Shown piece by piece: positions 32,824-42,720 of a stretch of 64,000 nt of DNA. This DNA is from JBNKHG01 sp050290225. Its GTDB lineage: Bacteria; Pseudomonadota; Gammaproteobacteria; Pseudomonadales; Cellvibrionaceae. The notes beneath the pieces are model-generated. The model worked only from the letters and a program-made list of their open reading frames with translations, was not told the origin of the DNA and made no database searches. The position numbers were made by a program, and so were the translations under genes. Position 1 is the stretch's first letter; every line of letters begins with the position of its first letter. Where the stretch lies: assembly GCA_050290225.1 (NCBI GenBank), contig JBNKHG010000075.1, forward strand, positions 1 to 64,000, in the 5' to 3' direction.

Positions 32824-34839
32824 GTGAGCCGCCCTTTTTTCCGCCGCTATTTTGGCGCATTGGTTAAAGTTGACCCTAGTATGCAAGTACTCTCCTCCTC
32901 CAGGCACCTGCTTAGCGACTTTAATGTGCAGAACTTTTTTCGTTCATCCTATTTTCTGTGCACCGGTCTGTTTGCTGCCGGCGCCTGGCTGATAGACCCC
33001 CTGATCGATTCAATCGTTTTTGGGGAGGGTGACTTCATGCAGCAGTTACTGAATCCCCAACCTTTTGAGTTATATATTCGCACCGCCTGGTGCCTGTCGA
33101 TTTTGATACCGGGCAGTGTCGCCACTATCGCCCTGATGCGCGTGCAGACCCAACACAGGCAGCTTCAGGCGGAACAGGAACTACTCAGTCGCATTATCGA
33201 TTCCGAGCCCGAGTGCGTAAAAACCGTCGCTCAAGACGGCACTCTGCTCAGCATGAACCCCGCGGGACTCAAAATAGTCGAGGCCGATCAATTCCAGGAC
33301 GTCCAGGGAGCCTCAGTTTACGACCTGATCGCCCCGGAAGACCGACAAAGATATATAGCGTTCAACGCGCGGATTTTTGCCGGTCAATCGGAACAGACAG
33401 AGTACGATGTGATCGGCCTCAAGGGTACCCGTAAAACCGTCGAGAGCCATGCGGTGCCACTGTTGGACGACAACGACAAGGTCAAGGCCCACCTGGCCAT
33501 TACCCGCGATATCACGGAAGCCAAGCGCCTGGGCGAGCAACTGAGCTACCAGGCAAGCCACGACATGCTCACCGACCTGATCAATCGCAACGAATTCGAA
33601 CGCCGGGTCAATAGTTGCCTGACCCGCTCCGCATCCGACAACAGTCATCACGCGGTACTGTTTCTCGATCTCGACCAGTTCAAGCTGATCAACGACACTT
33701 GTGGTCATCTGGCTGGGGACCAACTGCTGCGCCAACTGGGCGAATTGCTTCGCAGTCAGGTGCGGCAACAGGATTCAGTGGCACGCATGGGCGGCGACGA
33801 ATTTGCAATACTGCTGGAATACTGTTCGCTGAAAGAGGCCAAAATCCTGGCCCACAAGCTGCGCCACGCCATCGATGCTTTTCAGTTTCCCTGGGATAAT
33901 CGCACTTTCAAAGTTACCGCCAGCATCGGTCTGGTAGCCATTACCCCCACCTCTGCCGGGGTAATGGAAATCCTTCGCGACGCCGATGCCGCCTGTTACG
34001 TGGCCAAAGACCGGGGTCGCAACCGAATACAGGTGTATCAACTGGACGACGAGGCCACCAGCCGTCAACAAGGGGAAATGCAGTGGGTATCCAAAATCCA
34101 CGATGGCATCCGCGAAGAGCGCTTTTGTCTCTTCGCCCAAATAATTGAGGGGCTCAATCCGGCAAACCCCGAACAACACGCCGAAATTCTGCTGCGTTAT
34201 CGTGAACAGTCCGGAGAACTGGCACCGCCCGGTGCTTTTTTACCGGCCGCTGAGCGCTACGGCATAGCGGCCAAACTTGATCGCTACGTCGTCGACAAGA
34301 CCCTCGAACAACTGACTGACGACCCGTCCCTGCTGGCCCGAGTCACAACCTATTCCATTAATCTCTCGGGCCACTCGATCGCCGACGAGGACTTTCTCGC
34401 CTTTGTCATGACCCAATTCAAGTGCCACCCGCACCTGGCCACCCACATTTGCTTTGAGATTACCGAAACCGCGGCGATCTCACACCTGGCCACTGCCACC
34501 CAATTTATCAGCTGCCTCAAAACCCTGGGCTGTCGCTTTTCCCTGGACGATTTTGGCAGCGGCCTTTCCTCCTTTGGCTATCTGAAAAACCTGCCCGTCG
34601 ACTATGTCAAAATCGACGGTGACTTTGTTCGGGACATCATGACCGATCCCATTCACCTGGCCATGGTGCGTTCCATTAACGATATTGGTCACCTGATGGG
34701 CAAGGGAACCATTGCCGAATTTGTGGAAAGCGAGGCCATCAAGCAGGAACTGGCTCGAGTGGGCATTGACTTTGCCCAGGGCTACGCCGTCGGCAAACCC
34801 CGCCCTCTGGCGCAGTTAACTGCAGTGGAAGCCGTCTGA
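32824..34839 (+). CDS. Membrane PAS-GGDEF-EAL c-di-GMP enzyme
   Basis: Up to 671 residues from a GTG at 32824; an ATG at 32881 (codon 20) is an equally possible start as neither has a good ribosome-binding site. Two membrane helices (~40-57 and ~88-105) precede a PAS domain (~120-235), GGDEF with intact MGGDEFAIL, and an EAL domain whose signature reads EIL rather than EAL. The metal-binding Glu there, the Asn in INLSG, Glu in FEITET, DDFGSG and KIDGDF all remain, so phosphodiesterase activity is plausible. Stand-alone gene upstream of leuS. Confidence 0.88.
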   Translation: MSRPFFRRYFGALVKVDPSMQVLSSSRHLLSDFNVQNFFRSSYFLCTGLFAAGAWLIDPLIDSIVFGEGDFMQQLLNPQPFELYIRTAWCLSILIPGSVATIALMRVQTQHRQLQAEQELLSRIIDSEPECVKTVAQDGTLLSMNPAGLKIVEADQFQDVQGASVYDLIAPEDRQRYIAFNARIFAGQSEQTEYDVIGLKGTRKTVESHAVPLLDDNDKVKAHLAITRDITEAKRLGEQLSYQASHDMLTDLINRNEFERRVNSCLTRSASDNSHHAVLFLDLDQFKLINDTCGHLAGDQLLRQLGELLRSQVRQQDSVARMGGDEFAILLEYCSLKEAKILAHKLRHAIDAFQFPWDNRTFKVTASIGLVAITPTSAGVMEILRDADAACYVAKDRGRNRIQVYQLDDEATSRQQGEMQWVSKIHDGIREERFCLFAQIIEGLNPANPEQHAEILLRYREQSGELAPPGAFLPAAERYGIAAKLDRYVVDKTLEQLTDDPSLLARVTTYSINLSGHSIADEDFLAFVMTQFKCHPHLATHICFEITETAAISHLATATQFISCLKTLGCRFSLDDFGSGLSSFGYLKNLPVDYVKIDGDFVRDIMTDPIHLAMVRSINDIGHLMGKGTIAEFVESEAIKQELARVGIDFAQGYAVGKPRPLAQLTAVEAV

Positions 34840-35043
34840 TCAAGGCACAGCGGGAACCCAGATCCCGGCCCCGGGCTGTCAGCCCACCTTTGTCTCCAGG
34901 CCTTAGCTTTCTGGGCTGACAACACCTATAATTGACCGCTTTGGTCCGGTGCCGGTGGTGGCGCGAATCGCGACACCCATGACGCCGGCAAGACTAATCC
35001 GTAAAGAGCTCGTGCAATCAACAGGCCCCCTGAGACAGAAACA

Positions 35044-37683
35044 GTGACAATCGAAGAGCAATACCACCCCGCCAAGGTCGAAGAAGACGCCCAGCGTTAC
35101 TGGCAAGACAACAACAGTTTCCAGGTCACCGAAGACCCCGACAAAGAAAAGTTCTACTGCCTGGCCATGTTTCCCTACCCCAGTGGCAAGCTGCATATGG
35201 GCCATGTGCGCAACTACACCATTACCGACGTGATCGCCCGTTACCAGCGCATGCAGGGCAAGAACGTGTTGCACCCCATGGGCTGGGATGCCTTCGGACT
35301 ACCTGCGGAAAATGCCGCCATCCAGAATAAAACCGCTCCGGCCAAGTGGACCTACAGCAACGTCGAATACATGAAAGGCCAGCTCAAGAGCCTGGGCTTC
35401 GGGTTCGACTGGAGCCGCGAACTGGCCACCTGCCAACCCGACTACTACAAGTGGGAACAGTGGTTTTTCACCCGACTCTACGAGAAGGGGCTGGTCTATA
35501 AGAAGATGGCCACGGTCAATTGGGACCCTGTGGACCAGACTGTGCTTGCCAATGAGCAGGTGATTGACGGTCGCGGCTGGCGCTCCGGCGCCCTGGTGGA
35601 GCGTAAAGAGATTCCCCAGTGGTTTATCAAAATCACCGACTACGCCGAGGAACTGCTCACCAGCCTGGACAACCTGCCCGACTGGCCGGAACAAGTCAAA
35701 ACCATGCAGCGCAACTGGATCGGTAAATCCAGGGGGGTGGAGATAACTTTCGACCTCGCCTCTCCCGTCGCCAGTGAAAGCGGCGATATCGGGAGCTTCG
35801 ATATTTACACCACCCGTCCGGATACCCTGATGGGCGTGACCTATGTCAGCCTCGCAGCCGAGCACCCGATCAGCCTGGCCCTGGCCCAGTGCAATGAACA
35901 GGCGGGTGATACCGAACTGGCCACCTTTATCCAGACATGCAAGACCCAGTCGGTGGCTGAGGCCGATATGGCCACTATGGAGAAAAAAGGGTTAGACACC
36001 GGCCTGAAAGCTATCCACCCCCTGACCGGGCGAGAAGTACCGGTGTGGATTGCCAACTATGTGCTAATGGATTATGGCTCGGGCGCGGTTATGGCCGTCC
36101 CCGGGCACGACCAGCGCGACTGGGAATTCGCCAGTGCCTATGGCCTGCCAATCGAGCAGGTCATCGCCCCCGCTAATGGCGAGGATTGCGACATCAGCAA
36201 GGCAGCCTTCGTGGAGAAAGGCGTTTTGGTCAATTCCGGAGCCGGTTTTGAAGACTGGGACGGCTTGAAATTCAAGGATGCCTTTAACGCTATCGCCAGG
36301 GCTTTGGAGGCCAAAGGTAAGGGCAGCGTCAAAACCAACTATCGACTGCGTGACTGGGGCGTATCCCGTCAACGCTATTGGGGTGCACCCATCCCCATGT
36401 TCAACCTGCCCGAAGGCGGAGAAATCCCGGTACCCCTGGAGAAGTTGCCCGTCCTGCTACCGGAAGACGTGCAAATGGATGGCGTTCACTCCCCGATCAA
36501 AGCTGATCCGAATTGGCGCAAGGCCGAGTTCAATGGCCAGGCCGTGGAGCACGAAACCGATACCTTCGACACCTTTATGGAGTCCTCCTGGTACTACGCC
36601 CGTTACACCTGTGCCAACTTCAGTGAAGGCATGCTCGACCCGGCGGCGGCAAATTACTGGCTGCCGGTGGACCAGTATGTGGGCGGCATCGAACACGCGA
36701 TTCTGCACTTGCTCTACGCCCGCTTCTACCACAAGCTGATGCGCGATGAAGGACTGGTCGACAGTGACGAGCCGTTCAAGCGCCTGCTGTGCCAGGGTAT
36801 GGTACTGGCCGAGTCTTTCTATCAGGAGCAGGCTGACGGCAGCAGGACCTGGTACAACCCCGCCGAAGTCACCCTGGAGCGGGACGAGAAGGGCAAGATC
36901 CTTCGGGCCACCCATCCGGACGCGGGTGAACTCAGCCTTGGCGGCAGCACCAAGATGTCCAAGTCGAAAAACAATGGCGTTGATCCACAGACCACGGTCA
37001 ACCAGTACGGGGCCGACACTGTGCGCTTGTTTACCATGTTCGCCGCACCGCCGGAGCAGACTCTGGAGTGGCATGACTCCGGCGTTGAGGGCGCCAGCCG
37101 TTTCCTGCGCCGTCTGTGGAAAACGGTCGCCGCCCATATCGCCGCGGGCGAAGTCAGCGAACTGAATGTGGAAAACCTGGCTGACAAGCAAAAGGATCTG
37201 CGTCGCAAGACCCATGAAACTATTGCCAAGGTCAGCGACGACTACGGTCGCCGCCAGCATTTCAATACCGCCGTGGCAGCGGTGATGGAACTTCTCAACG
37301 AGATTGGCAAACTGGCTGATCGCAATACGCCGGAAACCCGTGCCGTGGAGCGGGAAGCCCTGCAAACTGCAGTCTTGTTACTGGCCCCCATTGTTCCCCA
37401 TATCGCCCACATACTCTGGCAGGAACTCGAAAACACCTGTGCCGTCATAGATGCCCCCTGGCCCAGGGTGGACGAGACTGCACTGGTGAAGTCCAGCATC
37501 GAGATGGTCGTCCAGATCAATGGCAAGGTGCGCGCCAAGATCGAAGTGGCCGCCAATGCCGATGAGGCAAGTATCCTGGCAACTGCCGAGGCCAACGACA
37601 ATGTGCAGAAGTTTTTGAGCGACAAGGAAATCAAGATGCGCAAGGTGATACCGGGTAAGCTGGTAACCTTCGCCATAAAGTGA
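35044..37683 (+). CDS. leuS: Leucyl-tRNA synthetase
   Basis: An 879-residue class I aminoacyl-tRNA synthetase charging tRNA-Leu. The HIGH motif is HMGH in PYPSGKLHMGHVRNYT, and KMSKS is intact in TKMSKSKNNG. The CP1 editing domain (~225-415) includes TTRPDTLMGVTYVSLA. Size is normal for bacterial LeuRS. The start is GTG. It heads the conserved leuS-lptE-holA order, with a 95-bp gap carrying a heptamer array before lptE. Confidence 0.98.
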   Translation: MTIEEQYHPAKVEEDAQRYWQDNNSFQVTEDPDKEKFYCLAMFPYPSGKLHMGHVRNYTITDVIARYQRMQGKNVLHPMGWDAFGLPAENAAIQNKTAPAKWTYSNVEYMKGQLKSLGFGFDWSRELATCQPDYYKWEQWFFTRLYEKGLVYKKMATVNWDPVDQTVLANEQVIDGRGWRSGALVERKEIPQWFIKITDYAEELLTSLDNLPDWPEQVKTMQRNWIGKSRGVEITFDLASPVASESGDIGSFDIYTTRPDTLMGVTYVSLAAEHPISLALAQCNEQAGDTELATFIQTCKTQSVAEADMATMEKKGLDTGLKAIHPLTGREVPVWIANYVLMDYGSGAVMAVPGHDQRDWEFASAYGLPIEQVIAPANGEDCDISKAAFVEKGVLVNSGAGFEDWDGLKFKDAFNAIARALEAKGKGSVKTNYRLRDWGVSRQRYWGAPIPMFNLPEGGEIPVPLEKLPVLLPEDVQMDGVHSPIKADPNWRKAEFNGQAVEHETDTFDTFMESSWYYARYTCANFSEGMLDPAAANYWLPVDQYVGGIEHAILHLLYARFYHKLMRDEGLVDSDEPFKRLLCQGMVLAESFYQEQADGSRTWYNPAEVTLERDEKGKILRATHPDAGELSLGGSTKMSKSKNNGVDPQTTVNQYGADTVRLFTMFAAPPEQTLEWHDSGVEGASRFLRRLWKTVAAHIAAGEVSELNVENLADKQKDLRRKTHETIAKVSDDYGRRQHFNTAVAAVMELLNEIGKLADRNTPETRAVEREALQTAVLLLAPIVPHIAHILWQELENTCAVIDAPWPRVDETALVKSSIEMVVQINGKVRAKIEVAANADEASILATAEANDNVQKFLSDKEIKMRKVIPGKLVTFAIK

Positions 37684-37717
37684 AAACAGTCGCCGGTTTT
37701 TCGCGAATACCTTTTGC

Positions 37718-37745
37718 TAGCGACTAGCGACTAGCGACTAGCGAC
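37718..37745 (+). repeat. Four tandem TAGCGAC heptamers
   Basis: TAGCGAC occurs four times in perfect tandem between the leuS stop (37683) and the lptE start (37779). The sequence is not coding. The 7-bp period matches that of the repeats around 29.2-29.4 kb, although the motif differs. Confidence 0.85.
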
Positions 37746-37778
37746 TCAATAATAGTGCCTGGAGATTAGGAACTCACA

Positions 37779-38294
37779 ATGAAACCACTTTTGATCCTCA
37801 GCCTTTCCACGCTCCTGCTTTCTGCTTGTGGTTGGCACCTGCGCGGTTCCCAGGGTCTCGACAATATAGAAAGCCTCTATATCAGTGCCGAAGACAGCCA
37901 CGGCTTGCTGGCTTCAGACATCCGGCGCCTGGCAGAGAACTACGATATCGCTCTCAGCGACACGCCCAAAGACGCCCAGTACAGCCTGATCATCCTGCAG
38001 GAGAGGGACGAACGGCGTACGATTTCCGTGGGCAATGACGCCCTTGCCAGCGAATATGAAATCACCCTGGCCACAGACTATCGCATTGAGCGCGGCGGCG
38101 AAGTGCTGATACCCAAGGCTACCGCCAGCGTATCGCGCAGTTACGACCACAACCCCAACGATGTCCTCAGTACCACCGAAGAGGAACTGCTGCTGCGTCG
38201 CGAAATGCGCCAACTGCTGATTCAGCAGATAATGCGCCGACTGCGCTTCGCCACCAAAAACGCCACCCAGCCAGAGGCGGCGCCGGCAGGCTAA
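37779..38294 (+). CDS. lptE: LPS-assembly lipoprotein LptE
   Basis: A 171-residue outer-membrane lipoprotein that plugs the LptD barrel and helps place LPS in the outer leaflet. Lipobox LLSA-Cys17 is followed by the family start CGWHLRG. The fold-specific alternation and the SVSRSYDHNPNDVLSTTEEE segment match LptE. It follows leuS and is 4 nt ahead of holA, as in E. coli. AGGAA provides the ribosome-binding site. Confidence 0.95.
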   Translation: MKPLLILSLSTLLLSACGWHLRGSQGLDNIESLYISAEDSHGLLASDIRRLAENYDIALSDTPKDAQYSLIILQERDERRTISVGNDALASEYEITLATDYRIERGGEVLIPKATASVSRSYDHNPNDVLSTTEEELLLRREMRQLLIQQIMRRLRFATKNATQPEAAPAG

Positions 38295-38298
38295 GCTC

Positions 38299-39351
38299 AT
38301 GGCCAAGTTGCGACCCGATCAACTCGCCGGAACGCTGAAAAAGGGCCTGGCCCCGATTTACCTGGTCAGTGGCGACGAACCCCTGCTGGTGCAGGAGGCT
38401 TGTGACGCTATTCGCCAGGCCGCCCGCCAGGCGGAATTTGGCGAACGCGAACTTTACCATGCGGATGCCGGCTTCGACTGGGGCCTGGTGTTGTCAGCCA
38501 CCAACAGCCTGTCTCTGTTTGCTGAGCGCAAACTGATCGAACTGCGTATCGACAAAGGCAAACCCGGTGACAAGGGAAGCAAAGCGCTGGTGGAATATTG
38601 TCAGAACCCCGGTGAAGACAACCTGTTGCTGATTATCACGCCCAAACTGGACGGTGCCCAGCAGCGCAGCAAATGGTTTAAAGCCATCGAAAAAACGGGC
38701 ACCTTTGTGCAAATCTGGCCTATCACCCCGCAGCAGCTGCCACGCTGGATAGGTCAGCGATTGCAGGCCGCCGGTCTCAAAGCCGACAGCCAGGCCACCG
38801 AGATTCTGGCCTCGCGGGTGGAGGGCAACCTACTGGCGGCAGCCCAGGAAATCGAAAAACTCAAGCTGCTCAGCCACGGCGGCTTTGTCAGCGCCGAGCT
38901 GATGGCTTCGGTAGTCGCCGACAGCGCCCGCTATGATGTTTTTGGTTTAGTGGACAAGGCTCTGCACGGTGACGCACGCGGCGCAGTCAGGACCCTGAAC
39001 GGTCTCAAGGGAGAAGGAACGGACGCCACTGTGGTGCTCTGGGCCCTGGCGCGGGAGATCCGCACGCTGGCTCAGGTGGCACACGCCGTCAGCCAGGGAC
39101 AGAACTTTGATTGGGCCGCCAAACAGAGCGGTGTCTGGGACAAGCGCAAACCGCTGATCCAGACTGCCCTGCGACGCTTCCGCCCCCTGCAGTTACAACA
39201 GTTGCTGCGCAAAGCCAACGCCATCGACAAGGCCATCAAAGGTATGCGGCGCGCCGATCCCTGGGATGAACTGATGGACCTGACCCTGAACCTCACCGGC
39301 ACCTTCAGCCTCAGCCCGCCGGTACAGAAGCTGGCACTGAGCCTCAACTAA
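38299..39351 (+). CDS. holA: DNA polymerase III delta subunit
   Basis: A 350-residue clamp-loader subunit that opens the beta sliding clamp. It begins with the family pattern KLRPDQLAGTLKKGLAPIYLVSGDEPLLVQEACDAIR, then FAERKLIELRI and a C-terminal collar domain (ALREIRTL-like VLWALAREIRTLAQV). Length is close to the E. coli protein (343). It begins 4 nt after lptE, so the two are translationally linked. It is the last gene of the leuS-lptE-holA unit and is convergent with qmcA. Confidence 0.95.
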   Translation: MAKLRPDQLAGTLKKGLAPIYLVSGDEPLLVQEACDAIRQAARQAEFGERELYHADAGFDWGLVLSATNSLSLFAERKLIELRIDKGKPGDKGSKALVEYCQNPGEDNLLLIITPKLDGAQQRSKWFKAIEKTGTFVQIWPITPQQLPRWIGQRLQAAGLKADSQATEILASRVEGNLLAAAQEIEKLKLLSHGGFVSAELMASVVADSARYDVFGLVDKALHGDARGAVRTLNGLKGEGTDATVVLWALAREIRTLAQVAHAVSQGQNFDWAAKQSGVWDKRKPLIQTALRRFRPLQLQQLLRKANAIDKAIKGMRRADPWDELMDLTLNLTGTFSLSPPVQKLALSLN

Positions 39352-39437
39352 CGCAAAACGCTATTTTCCAACCGCCAGTCCCCAATCAACTACGACCAAA
39401 GCTCACCGACCCCAGCTCAGCGACGGATGCCTGGCGA

Positions 39438-40286
39438 CTATTTCCCCAACATGCCCTTTACCGCATTGGGCAGGTCGGCGGGAAAGACGATGGATTTGCC
39501 ATTCTCCGAAGTGGCCAACTCACTCAGGGCACCCACGTACTTTTCACCCAACAGGTAAACCACTGGCAATTCGTCCTCGCCGATAGCCTCTGTCACCATC
39601 TGGATCGCACGCTGGCTGGCCTTGGCCAGTACCACCTGGGCCTCGGCATCACGCCGGGAAGCTTCCAGCCGCCCTTCCGCCTGGAGAATTTGTGCTTCCT
39701 TATCACCCTCCGCACGGGTAACCGTGGCGCGACGAGCCCGCTCGGCCGCAGCCTGCTCTTCCATCGCGGTCTGCATGGTTCCGGACGGGTTGATATCCTG
39801 TATCTCGACGGTTTTGAGGGTAATACCCCAGTCGGCGATATCGTCGGATATAGAGTTCTTAAGCTTGCTTTTGATCAAATCGCGGGAGGAGAGGGCGTCG
39901 TCCAGGTCCATCTCACCCACGATGGAACGCAGGGTAGTCTGCACCAATGTCTGGATCGCCACCGCGTAGTCTTCAACGCCGTAGACCGCCTTTTCCGGTG
40001 ACACGATATTGATATAGGCCACGGCATTGGCCACGATCACAGCGTTATCCCGGGTTATGACCTCCTGGGAGGGAATATCCAAAACGATATCCTTTGTAGT
40101 GACTTTGTAAGCGATGCCGTCGATATAGGGAATGATGATATTCAGTCCCGGATTCAGCGTCGTGTGGTATTTCCCCAACCGCTGCACCACCCACTTGAAC
40201 CCCTGGGGCACCAGGCGCACACCCCTGGCGATGGTTATCAGCACCAAAATCAAAATTGCCAGCGCGATTGTCAGCCCTGCATTCAT
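39438..40286 (-). CDS. qmcA: SPFH/band-7 membrane protein QmcA (paraslipin-like)
   Basis: A 282-residue protein with one N-terminal membrane anchor (~5-25), a prohibitin/SPFH domain (VPQGFKWVVQRLGKYHTTLNPGLNIIIPYID, then IPSQEVITRDNA) and a long Ala/Glu/Arg-rich helical region (~175-235) that drives oligomerisation. Such proteins form membrane microdomain scaffolds and bind FtsH-type proteases in some species. Its gene lies 119 nt downstream of nfeD, the usual genomic partner. Confidence 0.93.
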   Translation of the reverse strand: MNAGLTIALAILILVLITIARGVRLVPQGFKWVVQRLGKYHTTLNPGLNIIIPYIDGIAYKVTTKDIVLDIPSQEVITRDNAVIVANAVAYINIVSPEKAVYGVEDYAVAIQTLVQTTLRSIVGEMDLDDALSSRDLIKSKLKNSISDDIADWGITLKTVEIQDINPSGTMQTAMEEQAAAERARRATVTRAEGDKEAQILQAEGRLEASRRDAEAQVVLAKASQRAIQMVTEAIGEDELPVVYLLGEKYVGALSELATSENGKSIVFPADLPNAVKGMLGK

Positions 40287-40405
40287 GGTTCAAACTCCTT
40301 GTAAATAAGCATCATCGGCGAAAAGCCGGCGTCGCTGTAACAAAAGTAATCGTTAAAATAAAGAAGTGGCCGCTCAAAGACGGCCAGAAAGTTAAACGTC
40401 GTTGT

Positions 40406-40858
40406 TCAGTGCTTGGCAACAATTAAACTGTTACCAGAGACATCGGTGACACGCACCCGGTCACCGACATTAAGCTCATCCTGGGAGATAAATTGCCACT
40501 CGTCGGAACCCAACACCGGTGCCGGGAAACGCAATACCCCACGACGATGCTCCCGGGGTACTGACAGCACCTGCCCCACCTCTCCGACAATCGCTTCCCG
40601 GGACAGGCCCGCCTTGGTTTTATCCACCGACAGCGGTCTCAGGTATTTAAACCAGGCCCAGGTCAACAGGCCCGACATCAGCGTCCAGAGCACCACCTGC
40701 CAGGTCAGGCTCATTTCAGGAAACAGCAGTAACAGCAGCCCCACAAGCGCCGCACCGGCACCAAACCAGAGAGCGGTAAACGAGGGAATAAAAATTTCCA
40801 GCAGGGCCAAACCGATGCCGAACACAATCCAGTGCCAATAGGCCACTTCAAAACTCAT
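40406..40858 (-). CDS. NfeD family membrane protein
   Basis: A 150-residue protein with two to three membrane helices near the N-terminus (WIVFGIGLALLEIFIPSF, GAALVGLLLLLFP, VVLWTLMSGLLTW) and a C-terminal OB-fold (NfeD) domain from ~85 (REAIVGEVGQVLSV, WQFISQDELNVGDRVRVTDVSG). The short form lacks the ClpP-like protease domain. Encoded upstream of qmcA, the pair being a well known bacterial module for membrane quality control. Confidence 0.93.
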   Translation of the reverse strand: MSFEVAYWHWIVFGIGLALLEIFIPSFTALWFGAGAALVGLLLLLFPEMSLTWQVVLWTLMSGLLTWAWFKYLRPLSVDKTKAGLSREAIVGEVGQVLSVPREHRRGVLRFPAPVLGSDEWQFISQDELNVGDRVRVTDVSGNSLIVAKH

Positions 40859-40953
40859 TTAAATACCTTTTGATCATGCGATATGGGTGTTTAAGCGCAC
40901 CAGCCAACCGCTAAAACACGCTTCTGCAGAGAACTGTTCCCTACGGCCGCTGG

Positions 40954-42366
40954 TCAAGCTTCATTTAACGCCGAAGTCAAATCCACGACCGCCTGCTTGC
41001 CGTCCCCAAACATCATCAGGGTGTTGTCCTTGGCAAACAGCGGATTCGGCAAGCCGGCAAAGCCAGGGCTGAGACTGCGTTTGACCACCACCACGGTTTT
41101 TGCCTTGTCGACGTTAAGAATCGGCATACCGTAGATGGGGCTACCCTTGTCTTCCCGCGCCATGGGGTTGGTGACATCATTGGCGCCAATCACAATGGCC
41201 ACATCGGTCTGCTCAAAAGTCGGGTTGATACGCTCCATCTCCACCAGTTGCTCATAGGGCACTTCCGCCTCCGCCAATAGCACATTCATATGCCCGGGCA
41301 TACGACCGGCCACCGGGTGAATGGCATATTCCACTTCCACACCCCGTCTCTGCAGCACATCGGCCAGATCCCGAACAGCGTGCTGCGCCTGGGCCATGGC
41401 CAGGCCGAACCCCGGCACAATCACTACCCGCTGCGCGGTTTCCAACAGCATGGCCACCTCCTCCGGCGAGGCGCTTTTCACCTTGCCGCCGTAGACCTCA
41501 TCGGCATCGATGACCTCACCGCCTTCACCCATAATGCCGAACAGTACATTGGTCAGGGAACGGTTCATGGCATCGCACATAATCCGGGTCAGGATCAGAC
41601 CCGAGGCACCGACAAGCGAACCGGCCACAATCAACATGGTATTGTTCATGATAAAACCGGCCGAAGCGGCCGCAATACCGGAGTAGGAATTCAACAGGGC
41701 GATCACCACCGGCATATCTGCTCCACCGATCGGCAATACCAGTAAAAAGCCCAACAACACCGCGGCGGCGACCATGACATAAAACAGCCGCGGGTCTTCG
41801 GGTGTCATCACCAGCAACACCAGGGACACCACCGCTGTGGCGAACAGCAAAGCGTTGACCGCTTTCATACCGGGGAAACCCAGCGGCTGCCCGGGTAACA
41901 ACTCCTGCAGCTTGGCAAACGCCACCAGGCTACCGCTCAGGGTCACTGCACCGATAATCACGGTCACGGCGATAGCGGTCAGGGCGATAACGGCAGTGAT
42001 GTCCTCGCCAAACCCACTGCCTTGTGCACCGGCTAACAGGGCTTCGAAATAGGTGGCCGCCGCCACACCCAGGGATGCACCTCCGCCAAAACCATTCAAC
42101 AGCGCCACCATCTGTGGCATGGCAGTCATTTTTACCCGCTTCGCCATGACCGCACCCACGACCGCCCCCAGGGCAAACCCCAGCAGTATGGTCTGGTAGG
42201 AAAGAATATTCCTGTCCAGCAGGGTCACCAGCACCGCAATCAGCATACCCACGGCGGCCAATACATTACCGCGCACGGCCGTACGGGGCTTGGTCAGCCC
42301 CTTGATGCCGAGAATAAACAGCGAGGCCGCCACCAGATAGGCGATGTCCATCAGGTTTCCACTCAT
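40954..42366 (-). CDS. pntB: NAD(P) transhydrogenase subunit beta
   Basis: A 470-residue inner-membrane subunit containing about nine helices followed by the cytoplasmic NADP(H)-binding domain III (~295-470; VIVPGFGLAMAQAQHAVRDLAD, AIHPVAGRMPGHMNVLLAEA, VIGANDVTNP, KRSLSPGFAGLPNPLF). With PntA it uses the proton gradient to make NADPH from NADH. Its ATG overlaps the stop of the preceding small subunit by 4 nt (ATGA), giving tight coupling. Confidence 0.97.
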   Translation of the reverse strand: MSGNLMDIAYLVAASLFILGIKGLTKPRTAVRGNVLAAVGMLIAVLVTLLDRNILSYQTILLGFALGAVVGAVMAKRVKMTAMPQMVALLNGFGGGASLGVAAATYFEALLAGAQGSGFGEDITAVIALTAIAVTVIIGAVTLSGSLVAFAKLQELLPGQPLGFPGMKAVNALLFATAVVSLVLLVMTPEDPRLFYVMVAAAVLLGFLLVLPIGGADMPVVIALLNSYSGIAAASAGFIMNNTMLIVAGSLVGASGLILTRIMCDAMNRSLTNVLFGIMGEGGEVIDADEVYGGKVKSASPEEVAMLLETAQRVVIVPGFGLAMAQAQHAVRDLADVLQRRGVEVEYAIHPVAGRMPGHMNVLLAEAEVPYEQLVEMERINPTFEQTDVAIVIGANDVTNPMAREDKGSPIYGMPILNVDKAKTVVVVKRSLSPGFAGLPNPLFAKDNTLMMFGDGKQAVVDLTSALNEA

Positions 42367-42680
42367 GATTTGCGTCCCCGCTTAAACATGGCCAGCATCC
42401 GATTGGTGACCATAAAACCAGCCACCACGTTGATGGAGGCAAGCACCAGCGCAATAAATCCCAGGACGCTGACCAATGGCGACACCGTACTGCCGCTGCC
42501 GGAAGCGAGTATGGCGCCGACGATGGTAATGCCGGACATGGCATTGCAACCGGACATCAGTGGCGTATGCAAGGTGGGTGGCACCTTGGTTATCAACTCC
42601 ACCCCGAGAAACAGGGAGAGCACAAAGAGCGCCAGCAATAACACCAGTATTTCCATTGTTGTTATCCTCGTATTGCCCAA
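42363..42680 (-). CDS. pntAB: NAD(P) transhydrogenase membrane subunit alpha-2
   Basis: A 105-residue membrane protein with three to four helices (LLLALFVLSLFLGVELI, LMSGCNAMSGITIVGAIL, VLGFIALVLASINVVAGFMVTNRML), equal to the C-terminal membrane part of E. coli PntA. Here PntA is split into a soluble and a membrane polypeptide, as in Rhodospirillum-type enzymes. It is 40 nt after pntAA and overlaps pntB by 4 nt. Confidence 0.95.
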   Translation of the reverse strand: MGNTRITTMEILVLLLALFVLSLFLGVELITKVPPTLHTPLMSGCNAMSGITIVGAILASGSGSTVSPLVSVLGFIALVLASINVVAGFMVTNRMLAMFKRGRKS

Positions 42681-42720
42681 CTGTTTAAGCCAATGGCGGA
42701 GCTGGATTCAGATCTTGTCG

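Noticed and set aside
32824..34839. The EIL-containing EAL domain as inactive
   Set aside because: The catalytic glutamate is kept, and the other metal and base residues (INLSG, FEITET, DDFG, KID) are present, so loss of activity cannot be concluded.
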